Part shown: piece by piece, positions 45,250-54,111 of the stretch
Layout of the letters: each line of letters opens with the position of its first letter
Position numbering within the stretch: position 1 is the first letter of the stretch
Origin: Nocardiopsis quinghaiensis
Lineage (GTDB): Bacteria; Actinomycetota; Actinomycetes; Streptosporangiales; Streptosporangiaceae
Length of the DNA: 64,000 nucleotides
Direction: 5' to 3'
NCBI RefSeq assembly: GCF_008638365.1
Contig: NZ_VWVU01000004.1
Coordinates: 248,001-312,000 of the forward strand
Position numbers and translations under genes: made by a program
Notes under the pieces: model-generated
Database searches by the model: none
What the model was told of the DNA's origin: nothing
Seen by the model: the letters and a program-made list of their open reading frames with translations, nothing else

Positions 45250-45343
45250 AAAGCGCGAAAAAGCAGGCGATCCGTCTGATGTGGGACCGGGTCCCGAAAC
45301 ACGGGGAGTGCGCCGGGACGCGGGGGGGTGGCACACTCACGCC

Positions 45344-46252
45344 ATGGCCAACGCCGGACCCGACCCCGCGACCCGCGTCGACGCGTGGCTCAGCGGCGCC
45401 TGGACGCTGGCGGCGCTCGCCGCCGCCTCGGAGGGCCGACCGCTGTCGCGGGAACACGGCAGACTGCTGGCCGCCGCGGGGTGCGCCGAACCCGACGGTG
45501 ACGGGTGGCGGCTGCTCCCGGCCTACCGGGCCCTCCTCGCGGGCCCCGCCGGTCCGTCGGCCTTTCCCCGCAGGGTCGCACGACAGCTGGGCCAGGCCGC
45601 CGACGCCGCCGCGGGCCGGGACGGCCATGAGGAGGAGGACGACGCGGCCCTCCTGGCGGAGGGCGTCGCCTCCGGCGAGCGGATGGGGGCCTTCCTCGAC
45701 CTGCTGGGGGAGCGCGTGCCGGGGTTCGGCGACCTCCTGGAGGAGGACGGCCTGCGCTTCCTCGACGTGGGGACCGGAGTCGGCGCCATCGCGGCCGCGG
45801 TGCTCGACCGGGTCCCCGGATCCAGCGCGGTCGGCCTGGACGTCGAGCCCCGGGCGCTGCGCCTGGCCGAGCGCCACCTGGCCGGACGCGGCCTGGGCGA
45901 CCGGGTCGAACTGCGCCTGCTGGACGTGGCCGACCTCTCCGAGCGGGGCGTCTACGACCTGGCCTGGTTCCCCCTGGCGGCCCTCGCCCCCGGCGCCGTC
46001 GAGCGGGCCCTGCCCCGCGTGCGCGACGCCCTGCGGCCGGGCGCGCGCCTGCTCACCGCGACCGTGCTGCGCGACGATCCGGCCGGTGACGTGCGCGAGG
46101 CGGTCGTGCGCTGGCGCATGTCCCTCAGCCGGATCACCCCGTGGGGGCCGGGGGAGACGGCGCGCGAGCTGACGGCCGCGGGCTACCGTGACGTGCGGTG
46201 CGTGGAGACGCCCGAGCGGGCCCTCACCCTCGTCACCGCCCGTGCCCCGTGA
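45344..46252 (+). CDS. SAM-dependent methyltransferase, divergent from the YcaO operon
   Basis: 302 residues. A helical, winged-helix-like N-terminal region (about 8-110) precedes a Rossmann methyltransferase domain: motif I LRFLDVGTGVGAIAAAVLD, acidic motif VGLDVEPRAL, then LRLLDVADLSERGVYDLAWFPL. The two-part layout resembles small-molecule or peptide O-methyltransferases. ATG 45344 begins just before the helical region. Its start is 186 bp from the precursor ATG across the palindrome, which makes a tailoring role on the peptide plausible. The substrate is not known. Confidence 0.8.
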   Translation: MANAGPDPATRVDAWLSGAWTLAALAAASEGRPLSREHGRLLAAAGCAEPDGDGWRLLPAYRALLAGPAGPSAFPRRVARQLGQAADAAAGRDGHEEEDDAALLAEGVASGERMGAFLDLLGERVPGFGDLLEEDGLRFLDVGTGVGAIAAAVLDRVPGSSAVGLDVEPRALRLAERHLAGRGLGDRVELRLLDVADLSERGVYDLAWFPLAALAPGAVERALPRVRDALRPGARLLTATVLRDDPAGDVREAVVRWRMSLSRITPWGPGETARELTAAGYRDVRCVETPERALTLVTARAP

Positions 46253-46300
46253 CCTCGTCTGCGCCGTGCGGTCTCCCCCGGCCGGTTCCCGCGGGGGACC

Positions 46301-47521
46301 TCAGCCCGTGCCGAGGTAGCCGTTCGGGTCGAGCACGTACTTGCTGGCCGCGCTCTCGTCGAAGGACCGGTAGCCCTCCGGGGCCTCCTCCAGCGGGATC
46401 GCCACGGCGTTGACGGCCTCGGCGATCCGCACGCGGTCGGTCATGATCGCCGCCATCAGCTCACGGTGGTACTTCATGACCGGGCACTGGCCGGTGAAGA
46501 AGGCGTGCGACCTGGACCAGCCCAGCCCGAGCCGGATCGACAGGGAGCCCTCCCGGGCCGCCTCGTCGGAGGCGCCGGGGTCGCCGGTCACGTACAGGCC
46601 CGGGACGCCGATCGATCCTCCCGCCCTGGTCAGGCCCATCGCGGTGTTCAGGACGCTCGCGGGAGCCTCCTTCCCGGCGTCCTTCCCGGTCCCGTGAGCC
46701 TCGAAGCCGACCGCGTCCACCGCGGAGTCCACCACGGGGCTGCCGAGGATCCGCTCGATCTGCTCGCCGGGGTCGCCCTCCGCGACGTTGACCGTCTCGC
46801 ACCCGAAGCTGCGGGCCTGGGCCAGGCGGTCCTCCTTCATGTCACCGACGATCACCACCGCCGCGCCCAGCAGGTGGGCCGACGCGGCCGCGGCCAGTCC
46901 GACGGGTCCGGCACCCGCGATGTAGACGCTCGATCCCACGCCCACGCCCGCGGTGACGCAGCCGTGGTAGCCGGTCGGGAAGATGTCCGAGAGCATCGTC
47001 AGGTCGAGGATCTTCTCCATCGCCCGGTCGCGGTCGGGGAACCTCAACAGGTTCCAGTCGGCGTAGGGCACCAGCGCGTAGTTGGCCTGCCCGCCGACCC
47101 AGCCGCCCATGTCGACGTAGCCGTAGGCCGAGCCCGGACGGTCGGGGTTGACGTTGAGGCAGATCTCCGTCCGCCGCTCCTTGCAGTTCCGACAGCGCCC
47201 GCAGGAGATGTTGAACGGCACCGAGACCAGGTCGCCGACCTCGACGAACTCGACGTCGGGGCCCTTCTCGACCACCTCCCCGGTGATCTCGTGGCCCAGG
47301 ACCATCCCCTCCGGCGCGGTGGTGCGTCCCCGCACCATGTGCTGGTCGCTTCCGCAGATGTTGGTGGCGACGACCTTGAGGATGGCCCCGTGCGGCACCT
47401 TGCGCCCCACGTTCGCCGGGTTGACCCCCGGGCCGTCCTTGAGTTCGAACTCCGGATAGGCGATGTCCTGGACCTCGACCCTGCCGGCGCCCTGGTACAC
47501 CACGCCCCTGTTGCCCGCCAT
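46301..47521 (-). CDS. fdhA: Glutathione-independent formaldehyde dehydrogenase (zinc MDR)
   Basis: 406 residues. ATNICGSDQHMVRGR and GHEITGEVVEKG hold the catalytic zinc site; CGRCRNCKERRTEIC binds the structural zinc; VYIAGAGPVGLAAAASA is the NAD loop. The overall length and the long C-terminal insertion match formaldehyde dismutase/dehydrogenases that carry bound NAD. Oxidises formaldehyde to formate. Convergent with the methyltransferase and preceded by a weak ribosome-binding GGAAGG. Confidence 0.93.
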   Translation of the reverse strand: MAGNRGVVYQGAGRVEVQDIAYPEFELKDGPGVNPANVGRKVPHGAILKVVATNICGSDQHMVRGRTTAPEGMVLGHEITGEVVEKGPDVEFVEVGDLVSVPFNISCGRCRNCKERRTEICLNVNPDRPGSAYGYVDMGGWVGGQANYALVPYADWNLLRFPDRDRAMEKILDLTMLSDIFPTGYHGCVTAGVGVGSSVYIAGAGPVGLAAAASAHLLGAAVVIVGDMKEDRLAQARSFGCETVNVAEGDPGEQIERILGSPVVDSAVDAVGFEAHGTGKDAGKEAPASVLNTAMGLTRAGGSIGVPGLYVTGDPGASDEAAREGSLSIRLGLGWSRSHAFFTGQCPVMKYHRELMAAIMTDRVRIAEAVNAVAIPLEEAPEGYRSFDESAASKYVLDPNGYLGTG

Positions 47522-47763
47522 GTCCCTTCCACCTCTCCGCTCCCGGGAGGGAGCATGTCCCCCTCTCGTTTCCGGACGGGATGGTGGTTAACCGGGCCCG
47601 GCATGCCGTCCGGCGCTTCTTTGCCGGATCAGGGAGGGCCGCAGGCGGAGGACGGCGGGCAGGACGACGTCTCCGCGGCCCAGAGGTATCCGAGTAGGCC
47701 TGGCGGCCTCTGACCCGGTACCATTTCCCGGGGACGCAGCCGGGGCCACGGCCGCGGCGGCCC

Positions 47764-47836
47764 GCCAGCGTAGCTCAATCGGCAGAGCAATCGCCTTGTA
47801 AGCGATAGGTTAGGGGTTCGATTCCCCTCGCTGGCT
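47764..47836 (+). tRNA. tRNA-Thr (anticodon UGU)
   Basis: A complete 73-nt cloverleaf. The acceptor GCCAGCG pairs with CGCTGGC, and the D-arm AGCTCAATCGGCAGAGC is normal. The anticodon loop CTTGTAA in stem ATCGC/GCGAT gives TGT (Thr), and the T-loop GGTTCGATTCC is standard. The CCA is not encoded. No integrase or displaced attachment repeat is seen nearby. The following 424 bp (47837-48260) hold no gene I can support. Confidence 0.96.
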
Positions 47837-48260
47837 CTCATACGGCCCGACCTGGGACGACCACCGGACGCCCCCGCCGCCGGTGGACGGCGGTCACCGC
47901 CGACGTGCCGTCGGGGGCGTGGGAGTGCCGATGGGGGTTCCCCGTCCGGGCCTCCTGCCACCGCGCGCTGGGACCCGGTTTCCCTTCCCCGTCCCCTCCC
48001 CGGCCCCCGCGAGGTTTCGCGGGCCGTGTCGCGGGAAGCGGCACACCGGCACACGTGGGTTACCGCTCCATCACCGCATGCTCGTAGAGGATGGGGGCGT
48101 GTGGACTGTTCGGAGTCGTGTCTCCTGCCGGTCGTGGAGAACACGGCGGCTCCCTGGTGACGGTGCTCCCCGGGGCCGCCGGCTCCATCCTTGGTAACAC
48201 CCCGTTGCCGCCAGGCGCAGCGAACCACCACCGGCACCGTACGGATGAGAGGGGATATTG

Positions 48261-50393
48261 GTGTCCACCAACGGAGAGCAGGGCAGCGCAGCGGAACCGG
48301 GAGTCCCGAAGACCGCCGTCGAGGCCCAGAACAGGAAGAGCCGGGTCAAGCCCGTGGTCTTCGTCGGCTCGTCCGTGCTGATCCTCGCGATCTCGATCTG
48401 GGCGATCATCACGCCGACGGGTGCCGAGACCACCATCGGAACGCTGGTTTCGTGGATCTCCCGGGGGTTCGGCTGGTACTACTTCCTCGTCGCCACCCTG
48501 TACCTGGCGTTCGTGGTGTTCATCGCCGTGTCCCGGTACGGCCAGGTCAAACTCGGCCCCCAGCACTCCACACCGGACTACGGGGTGTTCGCGTGGGCGG
48601 CCATGCTCTTCGCGGCGGGCATCGGCATCGACCTGATGTTCTTCTCCGTCTCCGGTCCGGTCAGCCACTACCTCGCACCGCCCGAGGGCGATCCGCAGAC
48701 CGTCGAGGCGGCCCGGCAGGCCGTGGTGTGGACGCTGTTCCACTACGGCATCACCGGATGGGCGATGTACGCGCTGATGGGCATGGCGCTGGGCTACTTC
48801 GCGTTCCGCTACCACCTTCCGCTGGCCATCCGGTCGGCCCTGTACCCGCTCATCGGCAAGCGCGTCCACGGCCGGATCGGTGACGCGGTCGACCTCGCGG
48901 CCATCATCGGCACGATCTTCGGCATCTCCGTGTCGCTCGGCATCGGCGTCGTACAGCTCAACTACGGACTGAACTTCCTCTTCGGCATCCCCGAGGGAAT
49001 CGCGGCGCAGGTCGGGCTGATCCTCGTCGCCCTGCTCATGGCCACGGTGTCCGCCGTGGCGGGTGTCGACCGGGGTATCAGGCGGCTGTCCGAGCTCAAC
49101 GTCCTGCTCGCCATCGTCCTGATGCTGTACGTGCTGGTCGCCGAGGGCCCGGCCCGGCTGCTCAACTCCCTCGTTCTCAACATCGGCGACTACATCAGCC
49201 GCTTCCCCTCGATGACGCTGAACACCTTCGCCTACGACCAGCCGACCGACTGGCTCAACGCCTGGACGCTGTTCTTCTGGGCCTGGTGGATCGCCTGGGC
49301 GCCGTTCGTCGGGCTGTTCCTCGCCAGGATCTCGCGCGGCCGCACCATCCGGCAGTTCGTCACGGCGACGCTGGTGGTCCCGCTGCTGTACACGCTGACG
49401 TTCCTGTCGATCTTCGGCAACAGCGCGCTGTCCGTGGTGATGCGGGGCAACACCGAGTTCGGCGAGACCGCCATGAACGTGCCCGAACAGGGCTTCTACA
49501 CACTGCTCATGCAGTACCCGGGGGTCATGTTCACCGCCGGGCTGGCGACCTTCGTCGGGCTGCTGCTCTACGTCACCTCCGCGGACTCCGGTGCGCTGGT
49601 GATGGGCAACCTCAGCTCCCACCTGCCGACACCGCTCACCGACGCCTCGCCGTGGCTGCGCATCTTCTGGGCCGCGGCGACCGGCCTGCTCACCCTCGCC
49701 ATGCTCATCGTCGGCGGCGTGGACGCGCTGACCAACGCGACGATCATCATGGGCCTGCCGTTCTCGCTCGTGATGCTGCTGATCATCTGGGGCCTGTACA
49801 AGGCGCTCCGGACCGAGCGGTTCCGGCAGGACGCGTTCCGCACCACCCTGACTTCGTCGCTGTCGGACCGGACCGCGGTCGACCGCCGGGGCCCGGAGAG
49901 GAGCTGGCGGCAGCGGGTCGCGCGTGCGGTGAGCTTCCCCGGCAAGCGCGCGGCCGTCAGGTTCGTCCACGAGGTGTGCCGCCCCGCGTTCCAGGCGGTC
50001 GCGGAGGAGCTGCGCAACCAGGGGGTGGAGGCGTCGGTCACCGAGGGGACCGACGAGGAGGCCCAGATCCCGCACCTGGACCTGAAGGTGCCGATGGGCG
50101 ACGAGGAGGACTTCAGCTACCGGGTGTGGCCGATCGTGATGCCCACTCCGGCGTTCGCCACGCGGTCGCTCACCGAGCACGACACCTACGTGCGCTTCGA
50201 GGTCTACCTCACCGAGGGCAGCCAGGGTTACGACGTGATGGGCTTCACCAAGGAGCAGCTCATCGGCAACATCCTCGACGAGTACGAGCGCCACCTGGAG
50301 TTCCTGCGGTTGCACCGGGAGGCGTCCGCCCGCTCGGCGATGCCCGACCACGGTCCCGGGACGGCCGAGATCTACGAGCAGAACGAGGAATAG
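48261..50393 (+). CDS. BCCT family betaine/carnitine/choline transporter
   Basis: 710 residues with about twelve membrane helices. FGISVSLGIGVVQLNYGLNFLFG and FFWAWWIAWAPFVGLFLARISRGR match the BCCT core, including the aromatic substrate cage of helix 8. The cytoplasmic C-terminus (about 540-710) is long, as in BetT-type transporters that sense osmotic change. It imports choline or betaine using sodium or protons. GTG 48261 has GAGAGGGGA upstream. Transport substrate is inferred from the family. Confidence 0.92.
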   Translation: MSTNGEQGSAAEPGVPKTAVEAQNRKSRVKPVVFVGSSVLILAISIWAIITPTGAETTIGTLVSWISRGFGWYYFLVATLYLAFVVFIAVSRYGQVKLGPQHSTPDYGVFAWAAMLFAAGIGIDLMFFSVSGPVSHYLAPPEGDPQTVEAARQAVVWTLFHYGITGWAMYALMGMALGYFAFRYHLPLAIRSALYPLIGKRVHGRIGDAVDLAAIIGTIFGISVSLGIGVVQLNYGLNFLFGIPEGIAAQVGLILVALLMATVSAVAGVDRGIRRLSELNVLLAIVLMLYVLVAEGPARLLNSLVLNIGDYISRFPSMTLNTFAYDQPTDWLNAWTLFFWAWWIAWAPFVGLFLARISRGRTIRQFVTATLVVPLLYTLTFLSIFGNSALSVVMRGNTEFGETAMNVPEQGFYTLLMQYPGVMFTAGLATFVGLLLYVTSADSGALVMGNLSSHLPTPLTDASPWLRIFWAAATGLLTLAMLIVGGVDALTNATIIMGLPFSLVMLLIIWGLYKALRTERFRQDAFRTTLTSSLSDRTAVDRRGPERSWRQRVARAVSFPGKRAAVRFVHEVCRPAFQAVAEELRNQGVEASVTEGTDEEAQIPHLDLKVPMGDEEDFSYRVWPIVMPTPAFATRSLTEHDTYVRFEVYLTEGSQGYDVMGFTKEQLIGNILDEYERHLEFLRLHREASARSAMPDHGPGTAEIYEQNEE

Positions 50394-50465
50394 CGCTGAC
50401 ACGCGGTGCGGAACCGGCCCCGTACCGGGAGGGGCACCGGGTACGGGGCCGGCGCGGTCGGCCGC

Positions 50466-51155
50466 TCACCCGTGGAGGGCGAGGACGCCGACGACGGCGG
50501 AGACGTTCCACAGCGAGTGCGCGACGACGGTCGCGGTCAGGCGGCGGGTCACGAGGAACAGGGCCGTGTAGACCAGCCCGGCGACCACGATGGCGACCAC
50601 GTCGGGGCCCGAGGACGGAAGGTGCAGCGCCGCGAAGAGGAGGACCGAGACCAGGGCCGCGCCGTACAGCGCGGCCCTGCGGTGGACGAAGAACCCGGGC
50701 AGGGCCCCCAGGAGGAACCCGCGGAAGTAGAGCTCCTCGGCCAGGCCCCCTCCCACCACGCCGAGCACCACTGTCGCTGTGAGCGCCACCGCTCCCGCCG
50801 AGGCGCTGGTGAGCACCTCCTGGACTCCGGGGTTGTCGGCGCCGCCGGCCGCGGGGATCAGCACGGCGAACTCCAGCAGCAGGCGCGGCGGGACGGTCGC
50901 CGCTCCGAGCAGGGCGTCGCGCCCCCAGGACCGTGACGTCAGCCCGAGCGCGCTGAGCGGCAGCCCCCGCCGACGGAGCCACCAGGACACGAGTGCCGCC
51001 GCGGACGCCAGTTCGACCAGGGCGAGCGCGATGAGCGCGCCGGGCGGGGGCGGTGCGGGGGCCAGGACTCCCACCGCCAGGGGTGGGACGACGAAGCACA
51101 GGGCGGTTCCGGCCAGGAAGACGGCGGACGTGCGGGCGGGGGCGGTGTCGTTCAC
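50466..51155 (-). CDS. CPBP family intramembrane metalloprotease
   Basis: 229 residues with about eight hydrophobic segments. The glutamic-protease motif EELYFRGFLL, the FAALHLPSSG His motif and VVAHSLWNVS identify the CPBP/Abi family (CAAX-prenyl-protease-like). Such proteins cleave small membrane peptides or act in bacteriocin immunity; the substrate here is unknown. GTG start preceded by GAGG. Divergent from a small membrane protein across two operator-like dyads. Confidence 0.9.
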   Translation of the reverse strand: MNDTAPARTSAVFLAGTALCFVVPPLAVGVLAPAPPPPGALIALALVELASAAALVSWWLRRRGLPLSALGLTSRSWGRDALLGAATVPPRLLLEFAVLIPAAGGADNPGVQEVLTSASAGAVALTATVVLGVVGGGLAEELYFRGFLLGALPGFFVHRRAALYGAALVSVLLFAALHLPSSGPDVVAIVVAGLVYTALFLVTRRLTATVVAHSLWNVSAVVGVLALHG

Positions 51156-51195
51156 GTGGAGGGCCTCGGATGTGGGGGGAAGGGATGCGTAGCCA

Positions 51196-51241
51196 TATCG
51201 ATTACCGATACATTAGGCGCAGAACTTATCGATTGTCGATA
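51196..51241. promoter_or_regulatory. Pair of matched 15-bp operators between divergent genes
   Basis: TATCGATTACCGATA (51196-51210) and TATCGATTGTCGATA (51227-51241) share the pattern TATCGATT-NN-CGATA; the second is a full palindrome of TATCGA arms. Their centres are 31 bp apart, close to three helical turns, so a dimer of dimers could bind one face of the DNA between the CPBP and DUF2975-like promoters. No regulator gene is adjacent. Confidence 0.65.
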
Positions 51242-51269
51242 GGCAAAACGTGGGATGTGGTGGAGACCT

Positions 51270-51860
51270 GTGAACGCTGTACGTCAACGCGCCTCGGAGT
51301 GGACGGCTCTCGCGGCGGCCGCCGGGGGAGTGCTTCTGGCCTGTTTCACCGCTGTCGGGACCCTGGTGGCGGACAACGTCCTCATCCCCGTCACGACCTC
51401 GGCGGCCGGTGCCCCGCTCGTCGGAGACGGTGGCGGACCCGCGCTCACGGGTCCCGTCACCGCCGCGCTGGAGATCGCCGAACCGACCGTCGGCGACCGG
51501 CTGTGGGCGTTCGCGCCCTCGCTGGTCCTCGCCGTGCAGGTGGCGGTCGTCGGGCTGCTGCTGTTCCGTGTGGTGAGGTCGCTGCGGACCGGGGCCCCCT
51601 TCGCACCGGTCAACGTGCGTCGCCTCTGGGCGTGCGCCGCCGTCGTCCTGGCCGGAGCGCTGCTGGCGTCCGCGACGCGGGTGTTCGCGTACCAGGCCGT
51701 CGTGGACGGGGCGAGCCGCGCGCTTCCGGGATCCCCGCCTCTTGAGGTCGTCGTGGACGTGCCGGTGACCGCGGTGGCCCTCGGTCTCGGCCTCGCGGCC
51801 GCCGCGGAGTTCATGCGCCGCGGCACGGTGTTGCGCGAGGACGTGGACGGCCTGGTGTGA
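51270..51860 (+). CDS. DUF2975-like small membrane protein
   Basis: About 197 residues with four hydrophobic segments (AALAAAAGGVLLACFTAVG, then ALEIAEPTVGDRLWAFAPSL and two C-terminal helices). It resembles DUF2975 proteins, which in actinomycetes normally precede an XRE regulator; no such regulator follows here. GTG 51270 has GGAG just upstream; ATG 51255 is the in-frame alternative. Divergent from the CPBP protease. Confidence 0.7.
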   Translation: MNAVRQRASEWTALAAAAGGVLLACFTAVGTLVADNVLIPVTTSAAGAPLVGDGGGPALTGPVTAALEIAEPTVGDRLWAFAPSLVLAVQVAVVGLLLFRVVRSLRTGAPFAPVNVRRLWACAAVVLAGALLASATRVFAYQAVVDGASRALPGSPPLEVVVDVPVTAVALGLGLAAAAEFMRRGTVLREDVDGLV

Positions 51861-51997
51861 GGGTCCGCCCGCCCGCGAAGGAGCCCGCGGTGGTTTGGCA
51901 CGGCACCCGGGGGTTAGTGGCGGGGGTGGGCCGGTGCATTGGGTCCCGGCCTGCGAGTTCCAGACGTTCTCGATGCCGACCAAGGGGGAGCCGAGTC

Positions 51998-52402
51998 ATG
52001 AGTGTGGCAGGCCAGATGCTGGAGACCTATCCCAAGGACCTGGGCGGAGTCGACCGGGAGAAGCTGCTCGCCTGTATCGAGGCGTGCTTCGAGTGCGCCC
52101 AGTCGTGTACCGCGTGCGCGGACGCCTGCCTGAGCGAGGACACGGTCGCCGACCTCACCAAGTGCGTGCGCACCAACCTCGACTGCGCGGACCAGTGCGA
52201 CACCACCGGACGTGTGATCTCACGCCACACGGGCTACGACGCCAACCTGACCCGGGCGATCCTGGAGGCCTGCGAGCAGGCCTGCAAGACCTGCGCCGAC
52301 GAGTGCGAGGCGCACGCCTCCATGCACGAGCACTGCCGTGTGTGCGGGGAGGCGTGCAGGCGCTGCCAGCGCGCCTGCCGCGAGCTGATCGACTCGCTGT
52401 GA
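51998..52402 (+). CDS. Four-helix-bundle copper-binding protein (Csp-like)
   Basis: 134 residues with 18 cysteines arranged in CxxxC and CxxC steps along helices (ACIEACFECAQSCTACADAC, then EHCRVCGEACRRCQRAC). This matches the DUF326/Csp family, whose bundles store many Cu(I) ions. No signal peptide is present, so it is cytosolic. ATG 51998 has AGGGGGAG upstream; in-frame sequence further upstream is probably not translated. Confidence 0.9.
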   Translation: MSVAGQMLETYPKDLGGVDREKLLACIEACFECAQSCTACADACLSEDTVADLTKCVRTNLDCADQCDTTGRVISRHTGYDANLTRAILEACEQACKTCADECEAHASMHEHCRVCGEACRRCQRACRELIDSL

Positions 52403-52428
52403 TCTGAGGCCCCGGTCCCGGAACGTCC

Positions 52429-52466
52429 CCGGACCCGGGATCCGGGTCCGGAACGCTTCCGGACCC
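52429..52466. terminator. Two mutually exclusive hairpins after the Csp gene
   Basis: CCGGACCCGG (52429-52438) pairs with 52442-52451, and GGGTCCGGAA (52444-52453) pairs with 52457-52466. The shared segment 52444-52451 can join only one stem at a time. It lies between convergent genes, so bidirectional termination is the simplest reading. Confidence 0.6.
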
Positions 52467-52651
52467 GGGACCCGGTATCGGTGGGGTGCCCCGGCCTCGC
52501 CGTGGTCCGCGCCCCTCCCGTGGCACGTCGGGAGCGGGCGCGGTCCCCACCGCCAGCGGCCGCGCCGCCTCCGGCCGCCCCGCTGATCCTTCGCCGGCCG
52601 CAGGTCCGCGGACCCGCGCCGCCGCGGTCCCAACCCCTCAGGTCAGTACAC

Positions 52652-53518
52652 CTAGGCGTCGGCGATCTCGGGCATGACGGAGGCGAGCAGCTCGACCGCC
52701 TCACGGGGGTCGGAGAAACCCTGGCCGAACACGTAGGCGACCGTGAACCCGGTCCGGTTCACCTCCAGGAGCTGCCGGACCAGTTCGTCCCGCGTGCTCT
52801 CGGGGGTGAAGGAGAAGGTCGTGGTCTTCTCGATGCGGTCGTAGTCGCGCCCGAGAGCCTCGCAGTGGCCCCTGAGCACGTCGAGCTTGTGCTCCGCTCC
52901 CGGGCCGCCGAAGATGTTGCACGCGTCCGCGTACTGGGCGACCATCCGCAGGGTCTTCCTCTCACCGCTGCCGCCGACCATCAGGTACGGGTGCGGGGCG
53001 GACAGGTTCTGCGGGGAGTTGAGGGTGCGGTCCAGCTTGTGGTGCCTGCCCTGGTAGGGGCCCTCGTCGTCGCTCCACATCTGGAGGCAGATCCGGATCG
53101 TCTCCTCCAGCCGCTCGAAGCGTTCCGCGGTGGACGGGAACGGGATGCCCAGGCCGTGCGCCTCGTCCGCGTACCAGGCGGCCCCCACGCCCAGTCCGGC
53201 GCGGCCGCCGGACAGGGTGTCGAGCGTGCTGACCTGCTTGGCCAGTACACCCGGCTCGCGGTACACGGCCCCGGTGACCAGGGCGTGCAGGAGGACCCGC
53301 TCGGTGTGCGCGGCCAGGAACCCCAGGGTGGTGTACGCCTCCAGCATGGCGTTCTCCCGGGCGCCGATGTCGCCGCCCATCTGCCAGAAGTGGTCCATCA
53401 CCGTGAGCCGCGAGACGCCCGCCTCCTCGGCCTGGCGGGCGGTGTCGGCGAGAGTCGGGCCGATGGCGGGCGTCCCGCCGTCCCAGGTGAAGTCGGCGAC
53501 GTGCAGACCGAGTTCCAT
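52652..53518 (-). CDS. LLM-class F420-dependent oxidoreductase
   Basis: 288 residues of the luciferase-like TIM barrel. MELGLHVADFTWDGG opens the fold; VMDHFWQMG and GGRAGLGVGAAWYADEA match the F420-binding actinobacterial group. PYLMVGGSGERKTLRMVAQYADACNIFGG is the usual C-terminal signature. It uses reduced F420 to reduce or oxidise an unknown substrate. ATG start; convergent with the copper-protein gene. Confidence 0.9.
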   Translation of the reverse strand: MELGLHVADFTWDGGTPAIGPTLADTARQAEEAGVSRLTVMDHFWQMGGDIGARENAMLEAYTTLGFLAAHTERVLLHALVTGAVYREPGVLAKQVSTLDTLSGGRAGLGVGAAWYADEAHGLGIPFPSTAERFERLEETIRICLQMWSDDEGPYQGRHHKLDRTLNSPQNLSAPHPYLMVGGSGERKTLRMVAQYADACNIFGGPGAEHKLDVLRGHCEALGRDYDRIEKTTTFSFTPESTRDELVRQLLEVNRTGFTVAYVFGQGFSDPREAVELLASVMPEIADA

Positions 53519-53656
53519 GCGTCCTCCTCGACGTGGGTCCGGGGACGTCCCGGACGGGACCAGTCTGGCCCCTACCCCTCACACGGGCGGTGTGACACGG
53601 CTCGGCGCGGGGCACTCCACCCCGGACACGGCCGCCTGACCCGGGGCGGGGGGAGG

Positions 53657-53695
53657 ACGGGCGCCCCGGCGGGATGGGCTGGCCGGGGCGCCCGT
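53657..53695. terminator. 14-bp stem hairpin in a 593-bp gene-free stretch
   Basis: ACGGGCGCCCCGGC (53657-53670) pairs perfectly with 53682-53695. It is divergent upstream of the F420 enzyme, so the role is unclear. The gap 53519-54111 otherwise contains a TetR-type dyad near 53820 and no gene I can support. Confidence 0.4.
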
Positions 53696-53816
53696 GTCTG
53701 AGGCGGGCCGGTGGAGGCCGGTCAGGGCTCCGGGCCCACGCGAGCGCGACCAGCGAGCCCGTGGGGGAGCGCGTACGGCGGCGAGCCACCACCGTCACCG
53801 AGGTATGAAAACACAC

Positions 53817-53830
53817 TTAACGAGCGTTAG
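53817..53830. promoter_or_regulatory. TetR-type dyad TAACG-AG-CGTTA
   Basis: A 12-bp inverted repeat (53818-53829) in an AT-richer patch about 290 bp before the GNAT gene. No TetR gene lies adjacent. A ten-codon ORF starting ATG 53805 overlaps it; I do not call it a gene. Confidence 0.35.
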
Positions 53831-54111
53831 GTAGACACCTTCTCCGCCCTCCTGGCCCATGGCCCGGTAGGCGGGGGAGGAAATCGCAGTACACCGGGGG
53901 TATGGGCTTCCGAGGTGGTCTGGACCTAGACTTCCCCGTGTGGGAGCGAAGAGTGCGGGCGGGTCGCGTGCGCCGCGGGGGGACCGCGGCCAGCGCGGGG
54001 AGGAGACGCCCCGGACCGCGACGGAGGCCTTCGCGGCCGGCGGTCGCCGCGAGGCCCTCCCCACGGAGATCTCCGACCGCGTCGGCCCCACCCGGGCCGG
54101 GTGCCCGTGAC

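Noticed and set aside
47764-47836. tRNA-Thr as a possible integration site for a mobile element
   Set aside because: No integrase, excisionase or displaced repeat of the tRNA 3' end is seen on either side.
48060-50402. A 780-residue minus-strand open frame opposite the BCCT transporter
   Set aside because: Its sequence is dominated by Arg/Asp/Gly/His repeats and it mirrors the transporter codons.
53805-53834. Nine-residue ORF MKTHLTSVR
   Set aside because: No ribosome-binding site and it overlaps a better-supported dyad; chance ORFs of this size are frequent.
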